Below, one piece after another: positions 34,680-43,900 of a stretch of 64,000 nucleotides of DNA. This DNA is from CAIYRG01 sp964446945. GTDB lineage: Bacteria; Pseudomonadota; Alphaproteobacteria; Micropepsales; Micropepsaceae. The translations under genes and the position numbers were made by a program. The stretch lies in contig CAYUQO010000022.1 of NCBI GenBank assembly GCA_964446945.1, positions 5,155-69,154 on the forward strand, in the 5' to 3' direction. Each line of letters starts with the position of its first letter. Within the stretch, counting starts at the first letter, position 1. The notes beneath the pieces are model-generated. The model worked only from the letters and a program-made list of their open reading frames with translations, was not told the origin of the DNA and did no database searches.

Positions 34680-34803
34680 GGCGGTTCCTCCCGGGTTTGA
34701 TCGCTTTATAGCACAGCCCGACATGGGTTTCTGTCCTCTACCCTGCGTTGTCAGCACTCCTGTGGCGGCCTAAACTCCTCATCACGCATCGGGAGGCGCT
34801 ACA

Positions 34804-35709
34804 ATGAAGGGAATCTCTGGTCAACGCGTGATAATGGCGCTTGCCGCAGCCGCGATTTGCGGCGCCGCTTTTCTGCCGGCATCTGCCGCCGGCGATTCAA
34901 GCCCGCCGGACTTCGCCAAAGGCGGTTTCGGCTGGGCTTCGATGGGCGGCCAGAACGGACGCATCGGCAATGACTTCATTCCGGTCGCGGGCAGTCCCCC
35001 GCCCGTAACCTACGACCTCGCGCACCCTTACGTGCCCAACAACGTCGGCAAGCAGCCGACCTGGCGTGTCGCCGATCTGACCAATCCCAATCTGACCCAA
35101 TGGGCGAAAGACGGACTGCAGAAATCCAATGACATGATCGCCAAAGGCTTCGCGATGTACAACCGCACTTCGCGCTGCTGGGAACCGGGTATTCCGGTTC
35201 TGAACACCAGTCCTGGCCGAACCTATTTCCTGCAGTCGCCGAAGGAAGTGCTGATCATCTGGCAGCGCGACCAGATCGTCCGCCATGTCTATCTCAACGT
35301 GCCGCACAGCCCCAATCCAACGCCGTCATGGAATGGCGAATCTGTCGGACACTATGACGGCGACACGCTGGTGGTGGACACCATCGGACTGTCGACCAAA
35401 AGCTTCGTCGACAATTACCGCACGCCGCACAGCGACAGGCTGCACGTCGTCGAACGTTTCCGTATGACCGATGGTGGCAAAAAGCTGGAAGTGGAGATGA
35501 CCATCGACGATCCGGAGGCTTTCGTGAAACCGTGGAAGGCGCTGCATCGCTGGTCGCTGGATCAAACAACATCCAGGGCCTCGGGAAACGTCACCGGCAC
35601 CTTCGATGAAGAGATCCGCTGCATGGATGGCGAGATGGTCAATCCCTTGAACCAGATCGAAGCCGCGCATTTGGAGCCGCTGCCGACGGCCGACCGCGCC
35701 GACTTCTGA
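34804..35709 (+). CDS. secreted protein of an unnamed family, copy 2 of 3
   Basis: A 301-residue exported protein (signal ending LPASAAG). It shares with the copies at 25716 and 48923 the blocks FGWASMGGQ, LTNPNLTQWAKDGLQKSNDMIAKG, CWEPGIPVL, FLQSPKEVLIIWQRDQIVRHVYLNVPH, NPTPSWNGESVGHYDGDTLVVDTIGLSTKSFVDNYRTPH and the closing DF. The ATG at 34804 follows GGGAGGCGC. It is divergent from the tandem esterases with about 120 bases between, which may be a shared promoter region. Function unknown. Confidence 0.75.
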   Translation: MKGISGQRVIMALAAAAICGAAFLPASAAGDSSPPDFAKGGFGWASMGGQNGRIGNDFIPVAGSPPPVTYDLAHPYVPNNVGKQPTWRVADLTNPNLTQWAKDGLQKSNDMIAKGFAMYNRTSRCWEPGIPVLNTSPGRTYFLQSPKEVLIIWQRDQIVRHVYLNVPHSPNPTPSWNGESVGHYDGDTLVVDTIGLSTKSFVDNYRTPHSDRLHVVERFRMTDGGKKLEVEMTIDDPEAFVKPWKALHRWSLDQTTSRASGNVTGTFDEEIRCMDGEMVNPLNQIEAAHLEPLPTADRADF

Positions 35710-35734
35710 CAGTCCGCGTCGCTGTGCAATAATG

Positions 35735-35827
35735 TCTTCTTCCCCCGCGTGCGGGGGAGGGTGGTCGAGCGCGGCCTGTCCGCCGAAGCCCGGAGGGCAA
35801 AGGCGGAAGCGCGAGACAGAGGGGGGA
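35735..35827. repeat. dispersed GC-rich palindrome
   Basis: TCTTCCCCCGCGTGCGGGGGAGG makes the first hairpin, followed by a second imperfect stem and a GAGGGGGG end. It matches the layout of the element class described at 48713. Confidence 0.6.
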
Positions 35828-35901
35828 TCGCTTCCTGTGCCCGAAAGGCATGAACTGATCCTCGCATATTCAATTGTCGGGACGTTTCCCGGGGGCAACG
35901 C

Positions 35902-37014
35902 GTGGCCGAGGCTTATATCAACCGCATCGCCACGGCCGTGCCGCCGCACAATGTCCATTCCGCTTTCGTCGACTATGCGCTTGCGCGGCTGATCGCCGCC
36001 GGCCGCCAAACGGTGACATTCCAGCGCATGGTGGACCGTTGCGGAATCGCGCGCCGCTATTCCTGTCTCTCCGTCGATGCTGATTGTCCGCCGGGGACGG
36101 CGTCGGGCCGTGATTTCTACCTCGGCTCCCGCTTTCCGACCACGGACGAACGCATGCGCGTGTTCCGCGCCCAGTCGCCGGCTCTGGCGCAGGCCGCGGT
36201 TGAACGGCTGCTCCCCGCCCGCGAACGCAGCCGCATTACCCATCTTCTGATCACCTGCTGCACCGGCCTCTCGGCGCCGGGACTCGATTTCGAAATCATG
36301 GATCGTTGCGGCGTACCGCGCACCGCCGAGCGCACCATGGTCGGATTCATGGGCTGTTACGCCGCAATGAATGCGCTCAAACTTTCGCGTCACATCGTGC
36401 GCTCGGATGCGAAAGCGCGCGTGCTCGCCGTCAATCTCGAACTCTGTACACTGCATCTGCAGGAAACGATGGATCTTGAGCAACTTCTGTCATTTCTGAT
36501 TTTCGCCGACGGCTGCGCGGCCAGCCTGATTTCAGCCGAACCGGAAGGACTCGCGATCACCCGGTTTCACGCTGTATCGATTCCCGGAAGCGCCGAATTG
36601 ATCACCTGGAATATCGGTGATTCCGGTTTTGACATGGTCCTGTCGGGCAAAGTGCCGGGCGCATTGCGCAAGGCTTTGCCGCAAGTGATTGACGAGATCC
36701 TCGACGGCGCCGCGCCGGAACTGATCCGGCTCTGGGCCGTGCATCCCGGCGGACGCTCCATTCTTGACGCCGTGGAACAGGCTCTGTCGCTCGATCCAGC
36801 CGCATTGTCGGCGTCGCGCGATATCCTGTACCGGTTCGGCAATATGTCATCCGCCAGCGTGATGTTCGTGCTCGAGCAGATGCTGAAGTCCGGCAAGCGC
36901 GGAGAATCCGGTTGTGCCATGGCATTTGGTCCCGGCGTGGTCGCCGAGTGCATGCTGTTCGAAGCCGTCGGCGTGCCTGCGCCGCTCGCGCGCCAGCGCG
37001 CCGACGCCGTCTAA
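35902..37014 (+). CDS. type III polyketide synthase (chalcone synthase-like)
   Basis: A 370-residue homodimeric thiolase-fold enzyme that extends acyl-CoA starters with malonyl-CoA. The catalytic triad is visible: C152 in GFMGCYAAMNALKL, H281 in AVHPGGRSILD and N314 in RFGNMSSAS. TCCTGLSAPGLD matches the conserved upstream block. Bacterial relatives make pyrones, resorcinols or phloroglucinols; the product is not predictable here. The start is GTG at 35902. No methyltransferase or oxidase that would tailor the product is adjacent; a TerB-like gene follows on the same strand after a repeat. Confidence 0.92.
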   Translation: MAEAYINRIATAVPPHNVHSAFVDYALARLIAAGRQTVTFQRMVDRCGIARRYSCLSVDADCPPGTASGRDFYLGSRFPTTDERMRVFRAQSPALAQAAVERLLPARERSRITHLLITCCTGLSAPGLDFEIMDRCGVPRTAERTMVGFMGCYAAMNALKLSRHIVRSDAKARVLAVNLELCTLHLQETMDLEQLLSFLIFADGCAASLISAEPEGLAITRFHAVSIPGSAELITWNIGDSGFDMVLSGKVPGALRKALPQVIDEILDGAAPELIRLWAVHPGGRSILDAVEQALSLDPAALSASRDILYRFGNMSSASVMFVLEQMLKSGKRGESGCAMAFGPGVVAECMLFEAVGVPAPLARQRADAV

Positions 37015-37043
37015 AGGGCCCACGCAATTCCTGTATGATTCTA

Positions 37044-37113
37044 ACCTCGCCCTGGCGGGGAGGTCGAACCGCGCCGAAGCGCACCGCGCGATGGCGCGTT
37101 CGGGTGGGGGGTA
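37044..37113. repeat. dispersed GC-rich palindrome
   Basis: ACCTCGCCCTGGCGGGGAGGT hairpin, then a CGCGCGATGGCGCG stem, then TTCGGGTGGGGGGT. The hairpin plus TCGGGTGGGGG tail is the same arrangement as at 50988. Confidence 0.65.
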
Positions 37114-37186
37114 CTAGTGGCCAACCAACCGACCCCTCTCCACTTCGCGCATTGAACCGGGCTCGCCCTTGTGCCAGTGAAATCCG

Positions 37187-37636
37187 ATGCTCGACAAAAT
37201 CATCAAATTCCTGTCCGAACCGTCGCCGCCCGAGAACCGCGACGGGTTGCAAACCGCGGTCGCCGTGCTGCTGGTCGAGGCGGCGCGCATGGACAGTGAC
37301 TTCGATGATGCCGAACGGCAGGTGATCGAACGTCTGCTGGCGCACAAGTTCCAGCTTTCGCCGGAGCAGACCCGCGATCTGGTTCAGAAGGCCGTCAGCA
37401 TCGACGAGCGCTCGAACCAGCTTTATCCGTTCACGCGCACTGCGGTCGAGCGCATGACGGCGGCGCAGCGCATCGGATTGATCGAGATGTTGTGGGAAGT
37501 CGCCTATGCGGACGGCGTGCTCGATCCGGATGAGGACGCGCTGCTCCGCCGCATCGCCGGATTGATCTATGTTTCCGATGTGGATCGGGCCGCCGCCCGT
37601 ATCCGCGTCCTCGACCGCCTCGGCAAACGCGAATAA
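37187..37636 (+). CDS. TerB-family protein
   Basis: A 149-residue soluble helical protein. AVAVLLVEAARMDSDFDDAERQVIERLL and LIEMLWEVAYADGVLDPDEDALLRRIAGLI are the two acidic metal-binding-like helices typical of TerB. Such proteins are widespread outside tellurite operons, and no other ter gene is near, so tellurite resistance should not be assumed. Confidence 0.85.
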   Translation: MLDKIIKFLSEPSPPENRDGLQTAVAVLLVEAARMDSDFDDAERQVIERLLAHKFQLSPEQTRDLVQKAVSIDERSNQLYPFTRTAVERMTAAQRIGLIEMLWEVAYADGVLDPDEDALLRRIAGLIYVSDVDRAAARIRVLDRLGKRE

Positions 37637-37671
37637 CCCCGCCGCACGTCGCCGCGACATAAAAAAACTGT

Positions 37672-37773
37672 GTCATTCCCGGCGAGGATCGCGAAGCGAT
37701 CCGAGGGAAGGCCCGGCGCGCCTTGCGCGCCTTACTTTTTAATTTTGCCGCGGCGCAAGGCGCCGCGTGCGGG
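37672..37773. repeat. two adjacent intergenic palindromes before the second MBL gene
   Basis: GTCATTCCCGGCGAGGATCGC...GCGATCC forms one stem-rich unit. Then GCCGCGGCGC-AAG-GCGCCGCGTGCGGG (37747-37773) is a 27-base palindromic unit that occurs again at 51121-51147 and, inverted, at 62686-62713. Confidence 0.65.
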
Positions 37774-37908
37774 CATCCGCGCCGCGTCTGCGGCGCGAAC
37801 AAATCCTTTCTACCTTAATAGCACAGTTCGTTCGCGCATACTGCTTTGAACAGGTGGAGCCCACGGTCGCGCCGCGATATGCTTCCTCAAATTTCCGGAG
37901 GGCATCCG

Positions 37909-38961
37909 ATGAACCGCTTCGCATTGACTCTCGTCTGCGGCATTTCCCTCACGTGGGTATCGCTGGCCGCTGCGCAACCCGCGCAATCCAATCCGTACCC
38001 GATCGTACAGGGCAAGACCTACAAATTCGAGAAGATCGCCGAAGGCGTCTATTACGCGACCGGCGGTTTCGGCAGCAACAACGTCGTCATTATCAATGAT
38101 GCCGACGTGCTGGTTGTTGATACCGGCACGACGCCGGCCGCTGCGCGCGCCTTTGTTGCCGACATCAAAATGCTGACCAACAAGCCGATTCGGTTCGTGG
38201 TCAACACGCATTGGCATTTCGACCACACCGACGGCAATTCGATTTTTGGTCCGGATGTGCAGGTCATCGCCAATGATTATGTGCGCACTGCGATCACGAC
38301 ATTCGATGTCATGCACCGCGAACCTTACCTCACGTCGCAGGGCAATGCGGTCCCGTTGCAGATCGAAGGTCTGGGTGAACAGATCGTTGCCGAGCGAGAC
38401 CCGGCCAAAAAAGCACAATTGCAGCAGCAGCTCTATGCCGCGCAACAGGTCCTGGTGCAGCTCAAGGACATCAGGCCCACGCCACCCAATGTCACCTATT
38501 CCGACAAGCTGATCCTGCACCGGGGAGGGCGCGAAATCGACCTGTTGTTCCTTGGACGCGGCCATACCGCGGGTGACACCGTCGTGTGGTTGCCCAGGGA
38601 GCGCATCGTCTGTTCGGGCGACCTGATGGAAAGCCGGATTGCCTATATGGGTGATGGTTATTTCGAGGAATGGGTCGCCACGCTCGACAAACTCAAGGGT
38701 CTCGATTTTGCCGTTGATCTCCCCGGCCACGGCGTGCCGTTCAGCGACAAAAACATGATCTCGGAATTCCAGTCCTATCTGAACGATCTGGTGATGCAGG
38801 TCTCGGCATTGAAGGCGCAAGGCGTTTCGCCGGAGGACGCGGCGCAGCGCGTCAATCTGACGGCGCATGCCAAATATTTTCCGCAAATCAACGGCCCGGG
38901 CGCCGATCTTCGGGGCGTGAAGCGCGTTTACGCTTGGCTGGACGAGCGCGACAAAAAATAA
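37909..38961 (+). CDS. secreted MBL-fold metallo-hydrolase
   Basis: A 350-residue protein with a signal peptide (MNRFALTLVCGISLTWVSLAAA). The zinc motif HWHFDH is at 101-106, with GRGHTAGDTVVW and LPGHG later. The insertion between residues ~125 and 185 is helical and Gln/Lys rich. It resembles QuiP/SoxH-like or 'cyclase'-type periplasmic MBL proteins; the reaction is unknown. GGAGGG precedes the ATG at 37909. A small cupin gene follows 33 bases downstream, so the two may share a transcript. Confidence 0.85.
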   Translation: MNRFALTLVCGISLTWVSLAAAQPAQSNPYPIVQGKTYKFEKIAEGVYYATGGFGSNNVVIINDADVLVVDTGTTPAAARAFVADIKMLTNKPIRFVVNTHWHFDHTDGNSIFGPDVQVIANDYVRTAITTFDVMHREPYLTSQGNAVPLQIEGLGEQIVAERDPAKKAQLQQQLYAAQQVLVQLKDIRPTPPNVTYSDKLILHRGGREIDLLFLGRGHTAGDTVVWLPRERIVCSGDLMESRIAYMGDGYFEEWVATLDKLKGLDFAVDLPGHGVPFSDKNMISEFQSYLNDLVMQVSALKAQGVSPEDAAQRVNLTAHAKYFPQINGPGADLRGVKRVYAWLDERDKK

Positions 38962-38994
38962 CCCGCGCCCACGACAGCTGTGGGAGTCAGACTC

Positions 38995-39519
38995 ATGAAA
39001 CCGATCGCGTTTGGGTTCCTGCTGGCGCTTGCGGGTGCGGCAGGGGCGGGCGCCACCGTGGCCGATTCGGCCGTGGACATCACCGGCAGCTCAATCGATA
39101 CGGCCCTGCAGCGCACCGCTGAACAGCCGGACGCCGATCAGTCACTCGGCATTTATAATGTCGGCAACGATTACAACCTCGGCATTTCGGTCGTGCACCG
39201 TGCGCGCACCGGTGGCAGGCAAATCGCGCCGGCCGCCATACACAACGAGGTCACCGAAGTCTTCCATATCATTGCCGGCACCGGAACCGTGGTCACCGGC
39301 GGAACATTGGCGCCGCCGCAGCAGAACCAGAACGATCCGCGCTCCGGCCCAACGATTCTCGGCAGCAAGATTGTCGATGGCGTCGCCCGCGGTATTGGCC
39401 CGGGAGACGTGATTGTCGTTCCGCCGAAGACCGCCGTGCAATTCACCGAAGTGAATTCAGCCGAACTCGTCTATCTCGTCGTCCGCATCGATCCGCACAA
39501 AGTCCTCGCCTCCCGCTAA
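38995..39519 (+). CDS. secreted cupin-domain protein
   Basis: A 174-residue exported protein with a signal (AFGFLLALAGAAGAGATVA). A single cupin domain is visible: IHNEVTEVFHIIAGTGTVVTGG is motif 1 with likely metal ligands (His, Glu, His), and GDVIVVPPKTAVQFTEV is motif 2, where the usual His is replaced. The reduced ligand set makes catalysis uncertain. It lies just downstream of the MBL gene. An ATG 15 bases earlier is in frame. Confidence 0.78.
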   Translation: MKPIAFGFLLALAGAAGAGATVADSAVDITGSSIDTALQRTAEQPDADQSLGIYNVGNDYNLGISVVHRARTGGRQIAPAAIHNEVTEVFHIIAGTGTVVTGGTLAPPQQNQNDPRSGPTILGSKIVDGVARGIGPGDVIVVPPKTAVQFTEVNSAELVYLVVRIDPHKVLASR

Positions 39520-40036
39520 TTCGCCTCTCCCCTTGGGGGTCGAGGGCATCACAAATCGCCACCGTCGCGCCGCCGATGCAGCTGTTCGGACTTTGCGCAC
39601 GCATGCAAATCGCCGAAGCGGCGCAGACGGCCAATTTCGGCGGATGTCAGCACCGGGAATATCTGCTCCGGTGCGTCTCGATGATGGAAGAGCCTTCCCC
39701 TGAGGCACTTGCCGTATGAGTTGAAGCCGTTATCGGCGCGACGAGTTCTCCAACGGCTTTTGGTCTTCGCAGTGCCAGACAGTTGAGTTAAGCTTGGCCT
39801 GTCTCCGCTGTCCCTTCGAGGGGAACTGTGACGGCGGGTTCCCGGGTCATTGACCGGGATGCGGGGGCGTTTCAATTGCAGTTCATCACGCGGCGAATTG
39901 TTGTTGTGCAGACGGTCGTTCGTCCAACGAAGCCGCCGCCGTTTCACGCATGGATAATCCAGTATTGCGCTGTCACCACCGCTGATCCGTTCGGGAGGTC
40001 AGGCGCAATATTCTGAAGGAAACAAGGAGGGGGCCC
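39520..40036. other. 517-base intergenic region before the hydrolase cluster
   Basis: It begins with a CTCTCCCCTTGGGGGTCGAGGG repeat fragment. Short frames are present on both strands, but none shows a start, signal or motif that I can support. The last 30 bases carry GAAGGAAACAAGGAGGGGG, a very strong ribosome binding site for the next gene. The region may hold the promoter of the three-gene cluster. Confidence 0.55.
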
Positions 40037-42079
40037 ATGCCGCTTTTCGGTTATGGATTGCTGATAGGCAAAATCGTGGGATCGCGTCCGCAGCGCCACG
40101 GCTACCCACATTGGCTTTTGATGGTGCAATCAAGCGATCCAAAGCATCCGCCATATCGGGTCGCGGTCAATCTCCAGTCGGCTCAACGCGGAAAGTCACC
40201 GGATATCCAATACCAGATTGTGAACTTCTCCCGGCGCGCGACACGTGAAGGTGCGGCGTTGATCGACACTTTGCAGCGCCAGGGCAAGCGCGGAATGCGG
40301 AGTTTCACGCTGGCAGATTCCAATCGCGCGGTCCCCCGCCTCGATTTCGTACGAGGCGGTATCATCGACCCAAACAAATTTCTGGACCTGCCCGCTGGAA
40401 GCGATCCCCTGCACGACAAATTCGAAGCGGCGCTCGCAGCAGCGGCGGCGGCCGACATGCGCGCCAGGGCACTCGTCGCGGTATTCGGTACTGGACATCC
40501 GATCGATCAGCACACCGGCGCGACAGCGCCCACCGGATTCACCGGAATTGAAAATCTCCACATGAATCAGGGCGCGCGGAATCGCATCAACACCCCGCCA
40601 TACTATCTTGAGAACGGTGCAAATCAGGATGGCGGCATCATCTTTCTGCTACCCTCCGGCGCCACCGGGTTTTTCGTCAAGTTTCAGTTGCAGACCACAA
40701 ATACCGATCAGGCCGGCAATCCAGCAGAAACCGGGGTTGCCGAAATCGACGCCACTCCGTTGCGAATTCGCAAGCAGATCATGCCGCGATACCGGCCGCC
40801 GGTAATGGCTGCGCGCGCAGGCGCCCGTCGCTCGACCCGCCGCGGCAATGTTGAGGCACCCACATCGATACCTGCCGCAGGCAAAGCGCCGCATCCGCCC
40901 TCGACACTCAATAACCGGGGATATCTTTTTGCGGACTTCGATCCCGGCGATCTCTCCGGCGAGTACAAGCCTGATGTGGACGACAGCACCTATCAGACGC
41001 CCTATGTGATGACGCGCTCCACCGGTAAAACGCGGGGCCCGGTACCAAATCCGCGTGGCTATCCGCTCCTGGATCTTGCGTCCGTGGCCGGTCCGGCGCC
41101 GCCCGGTTATACCAGCGACGGCACCGGCACGCAGATTGCCTTTGACATTGTGGGCGACAGCGGCGCTCCAAAAATGTCGAGCCTCAACGATTTTGAGCTC
41201 AAAGTCACAGAACTGATGGCCCATGACGCTCAGGCCTCACCGCCGGCGTTCCTCTTCCATGTCGGCGACGTGGTTTATTTCTATGGTGAGGAAGATTTTT
41301 ATTACAGCCAATTCTATGAGCCATTCCACGCCTATCCTGCCCCGATTTTCGCGATCCCCGGCAATCACGACGGCATCACCTATAACGACAAGATGATTTC
41401 GTTGGGACCGTTCCAGCAGGCGTTCTGTGCCGAGAAGCCAGGGCGTTGGCCGGGCGCCGGCGGCATCCTGCGCACAACCATGACGCAACCGGGTGTTTAC
41501 TTTACGCTGAACGCACCGTTGGTATCGATTATTGGTCTGTATAGTAACTGTGGAGAGTCGTTTGGCTGGCTTGATGAGCAACAGCTCGTATTCCTGTACA
41601 AGGAGCTCGTGCGGCTAAAGGCTGCGCGGAGGAACGGCGTACCGGCAGTTATTCTCGCGATTCATCATTTTCCGCGCTGGTTCCCGAACCAGTCCAAAAA
41701 GGACCCGAACAGTCTGGCGATAGATGCCGCTTGCAAGAAGGCACAGTTTTGGCCCGATGCAGTTATCTGCGGCCATGCCCATCTGTATCAGCGCGTTGTG
41801 CGTCAGGATGTTGGGCAGGATGTGCCCTATGTCATGGCAGGCGCCGGCGGCTACGGCATCGCGCCACGCGAAGAGCTCGGCAAGGATTACATGGCAAAGC
41901 TCGGATCGGACAGCCGGCTCGGTCGTGTCATCAACAAGTCCGGCTATGTCCGCGCCACGGTTCGCAACCCCAAAAGTGGAGACCCCACGCTTCACTTCGA
42001 ATACCGAAGCGTCAAGCCTGCCGCCAGCGGGCCCGACGACGCCTGCAGCGTTAATCTGCGAACCAATAAGCTATTGTGA
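40037..42079 (+). CDS. DUF2278 (YukJ-like) - calcineurin-like metallophosphoesterase fusion
   Basis: A 680-residue protein with no signal peptide. Residues ~1-250 match DUF2278: MPLFGYGLLIGKIVG, HWLLMVQSSD, YRVAVNLQS, PRLDFVRGGII, NLHMNQG. After a Pro/Arg-rich linker, residues ~370-640 are a metallophosphoesterase with GDSG (372), HVGDVVY, PGNHDG (440), AIHHFP and CGHAHLYQR (577), all metal-binding motifs present. It resembles purple acid phosphatases in spacing, but substrate is unknown. The pairing of these two domains in one chain is unusual. It is first of three co-directional predicted hydrolases. Confidence 0.82.
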   Translation: MPLFGYGLLIGKIVGSRPQRHGYPHWLLMVQSSDPKHPPYRVAVNLQSAQRGKSPDIQYQIVNFSRRATREGAALIDTLQRQGKRGMRSFTLADSNRAVPRLDFVRGGIIDPNKFLDLPAGSDPLHDKFEAALAAAAAADMRARALVAVFGTGHPIDQHTGATAPTGFTGIENLHMNQGARNRINTPPYYLENGANQDGGIIFLLPSGATGFFVKFQLQTTNTDQAGNPAETGVAEIDATPLRIRKQIMPRYRPPVMAARAGARRSTRRGNVEAPTSIPAAGKAPHPPSTLNNRGYLFADFDPGDLSGEYKPDVDDSTYQTPYVMTRSTGKTRGPVPNPRGYPLLDLASVAGPAPPGYTSDGTGTQIAFDIVGDSGAPKMSSLNDFELKVTELMAHDAQASPPAFLFHVGDVVYFYGEEDFYYSQFYEPFHAYPAPIFAIPGNHDGITYNDKMISLGPFQQAFCAEKPGRWPGAGGILRTTMTQPGVYFTLNAPLVSIIGLYSNCGESFGWLDEQQLVFLYKELVRLKAARRNGVPAVILAIHHFPRWFPNQSKKDPNSLAIDAACKKAQFWPDAVICGHAHLYQRVVRQDVGQDVPYVMAGAGGYGIAPREELGKDYMAKLGSDSRLGRVINKSGYVRATVRNPKSGDPTLHFEYRSVKPAASGPDDACSVNLRTNKLL

Positions 42080-42134
42080 ACGCGACTGGCAGGCCAAACA
42101 AAATGGTCACACATACCACACACGCGAAGGAGTA

Positions 42135-43880
42135 ATGCCCGTGGTCGATCTGCCCAGTTCGAAGGCGTCTATTCGCGCATTGATTTTCGCGATCGTTGCA
42201 CTGTTGGCCGGCTGCGCACACACCACCCCTGAGGTTGCCGACACACTCTGTCCGAATTTGCAGCAGGCTCCCTGCAGCTTTAATCCTGCCGCTGGATACC
42301 GGTTTAACCCGGAAAAGAATCCCGGGCGGGAGACTCTGGTCATCGTGACCATGTCGGGCGGCGGTGTTCGCGCCGCGGCATTGGCCTATGGGACATTGTT
42401 GGCGTTGCAGCAGATTCCGGTCAACGGAGGAGCCAACCTGTTACAGCAAGTCGATATCATGTCCTCTGTCTCGGGTGGTTCGGTCGCAGCCGGCTGGTAC
42501 GCGGCGAACGGCGCCGGCGGTTTGAAGCCGGGAAACGATCTCGAACGATTCCTGCACTCTGACAATATGACTGCATTGGCATTGCGGGGGCTCAACCCGG
42601 GAGCCCTGACCGCGTATGTCGCCACCCGCTATCAGCGCAGCGACGTACTGGCAGCATATTTCACGCGCCGACTGTTCTCCCGGGGAGGGCGGAAACTCAC
42701 TTACACCGATGTGTTGGACAGGTATCAGAACGACCGCACCCAACCATATGTGATTCTGAATGCCACCGATTTCGGTCATGAGACGCGCTTTCCCTTCACC
42801 CAGGGTCGCTTTGACCTGCTTTGTTCTGAGCTGTCGGTGTATCCGCTCGGTTATGCGGTAGCCGCCTCGGCCAACTTTCCATTAATCTTTTCCCCGATCG
42901 GGATTGAGAACCATTCATTGAATTGTCCTCAGGACAGCAATTGGGAAAAATCAGGTCCGCCAAATTGGATCAATAGTTATAGCGTCTTCGATGCGCAGGC
43001 CTTGCAGACCTCGGCAGACCAGGCGAATAGGACAAAGGATTGTCCGGGCGCGAATGGGCTATTGCCGCTGCAGGGCCAATCTGGACAGGCAGCGAAACCG
43101 ATCAGCTCCATCGAATTGCTTGAGGTCCGCACCGCGCGCGAAGCTCGTGCCTATTTGCAAGCCTGCAGCGACGATCGCTACGTCCACCTGCTCGATGGCG
43201 GTCTCGTCGATAATTTGGGAGTAGCATCGACGCTTGAAATTGAAGACCGCCCGGGACTCGAGCCGGGGCTTTACCAGCGATTTACGCAAGCCGTTCCGGG
43301 AAAAAACATGAGCGGCCTTTCCTGGCCCGAAAGATACCGCAACGTGAAGCAGATTCTGTATGTCGTTGTGAACGCCCGGTCGCGGACCGATTTCAGTCCG
43401 GATGCACGTATTTATCCTCCCGGCTTTTTCAATTCACTACTAAGGGTGATCGATACTCCACTCGATGCGACAATCCTCGACAGTCAAAATTACCTGACCG
43501 CGGAGTTGGAAAGCATTGTGGAGGAGGCGGAGCGCGCAGACTCGCCGCGACAACCGGGCAGCAACGTGACTCCGGGTGCGATGCAAAATGCCAATATGGT
43601 TGCGAACGGCTCCACGCGGAGGATTCGCTTTAACATCGTATCTGTGGATTTTGAGGCAATCCCGGATCCTGATTGCCGTGCAGCATTCTGGCGCACGCCG
43701 ACCAGTTGGACATTACAACCTGCAACGGTCAATGCGCTGGCACAATTGCCGGAAATCATCCTCGGAAGGAGCAGCGAACTCATGGACTTCCATAACAATA
43801 CAAATGCGCCTCCGATGCCGGCTTTCCCTGGCGACTTTGGCCAGATCTGTGCAGCCGTATCATCTGACTACCCGAAGTAA
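42135..43880 (+). CDS. patatin-like phospholipase lipoprotein
   Basis: A 581-residue protein with a lipoprotein signal (ALIFAIVALLAGC, Cys27). The patatin core has the oxyanion loop SGGGVRAAAL (74-83), the nucleophile elbow SVSGGS with S113, and the dyad Asp in LLDGGLVDNLG (~354). The first Gly of GxSxG is Ser here, a known variation. It would be a membrane-anchored acyl hydrolase. AAGGAG is very close to the ATG at 42135, so a GTG at 42141 may be the true start. It lies 55 bases after the fusion gene and 20 bases before the PF04185 gene. Confidence 0.85.
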   Translation: MPVVDLPSSKASIRALIFAIVALLAGCAHTTPEVADTLCPNLQQAPCSFNPAAGYRFNPEKNPGRETLVIVTMSGGGVRAAALAYGTLLALQQIPVNGGANLLQQVDIMSSVSGGSVAAGWYAANGAGGLKPGNDLERFLHSDNMTALALRGLNPGALTAYVATRYQRSDVLAAYFTRRLFSRGGRKLTYTDVLDRYQNDRTQPYVILNATDFGHETRFPFTQGRFDLLCSELSVYPLGYAVAASANFPLIFSPIGIENHSLNCPQDSNWEKSGPPNWINSYSVFDAQALQTSADQANRTKDCPGANGLLPLQGQSGQAAKPISSIELLEVRTAREARAYLQACSDDRYVHLLDGGLVDNLGVASTLEIEDRPGLEPGLYQRFTQAVPGKNMSGLSWPERYRNVKQILYVVVNARSRTDFSPDARIYPPGFFNSLLRVIDTPLDATILDSQNYLTAELESIVEEAERADSPRQPGSNVTPGAMQNANMVANGSTRRIRFNIVSVDFEAIPDPDCRAAFWRTPTSWTLQPATVNALAQLPEIILGRSSELMDFHNNTNAPPMPAFPGDFGQICAAVSSDYPK

Positions 43881-43900
43881 ATCGATTCGGCCTCCGGACT

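Noticed and set aside
35326..36483. 385-codon minus-strand frame across the polyketide synthase and the secreted protein
   Set aside because: It spans two well-supported plus-strand genes and the gap between them, and has no recognisable motif.
37187..37636. Tellurite resistance function
   Set aside because: Only a TerB-like protein is present; terC, terD and terZ are absent.
37810..38886. 358-codon minus-strand frame opposite the second MBL gene
   Set aside because: The plus strand has a signal peptide and HWHFDH; the minus frame is its complement with no features.
39549..39947. Minus-strand frame in the 517-base gap
   Set aside because: No plausible start, signal or motif, and part of it is repeat sequence.
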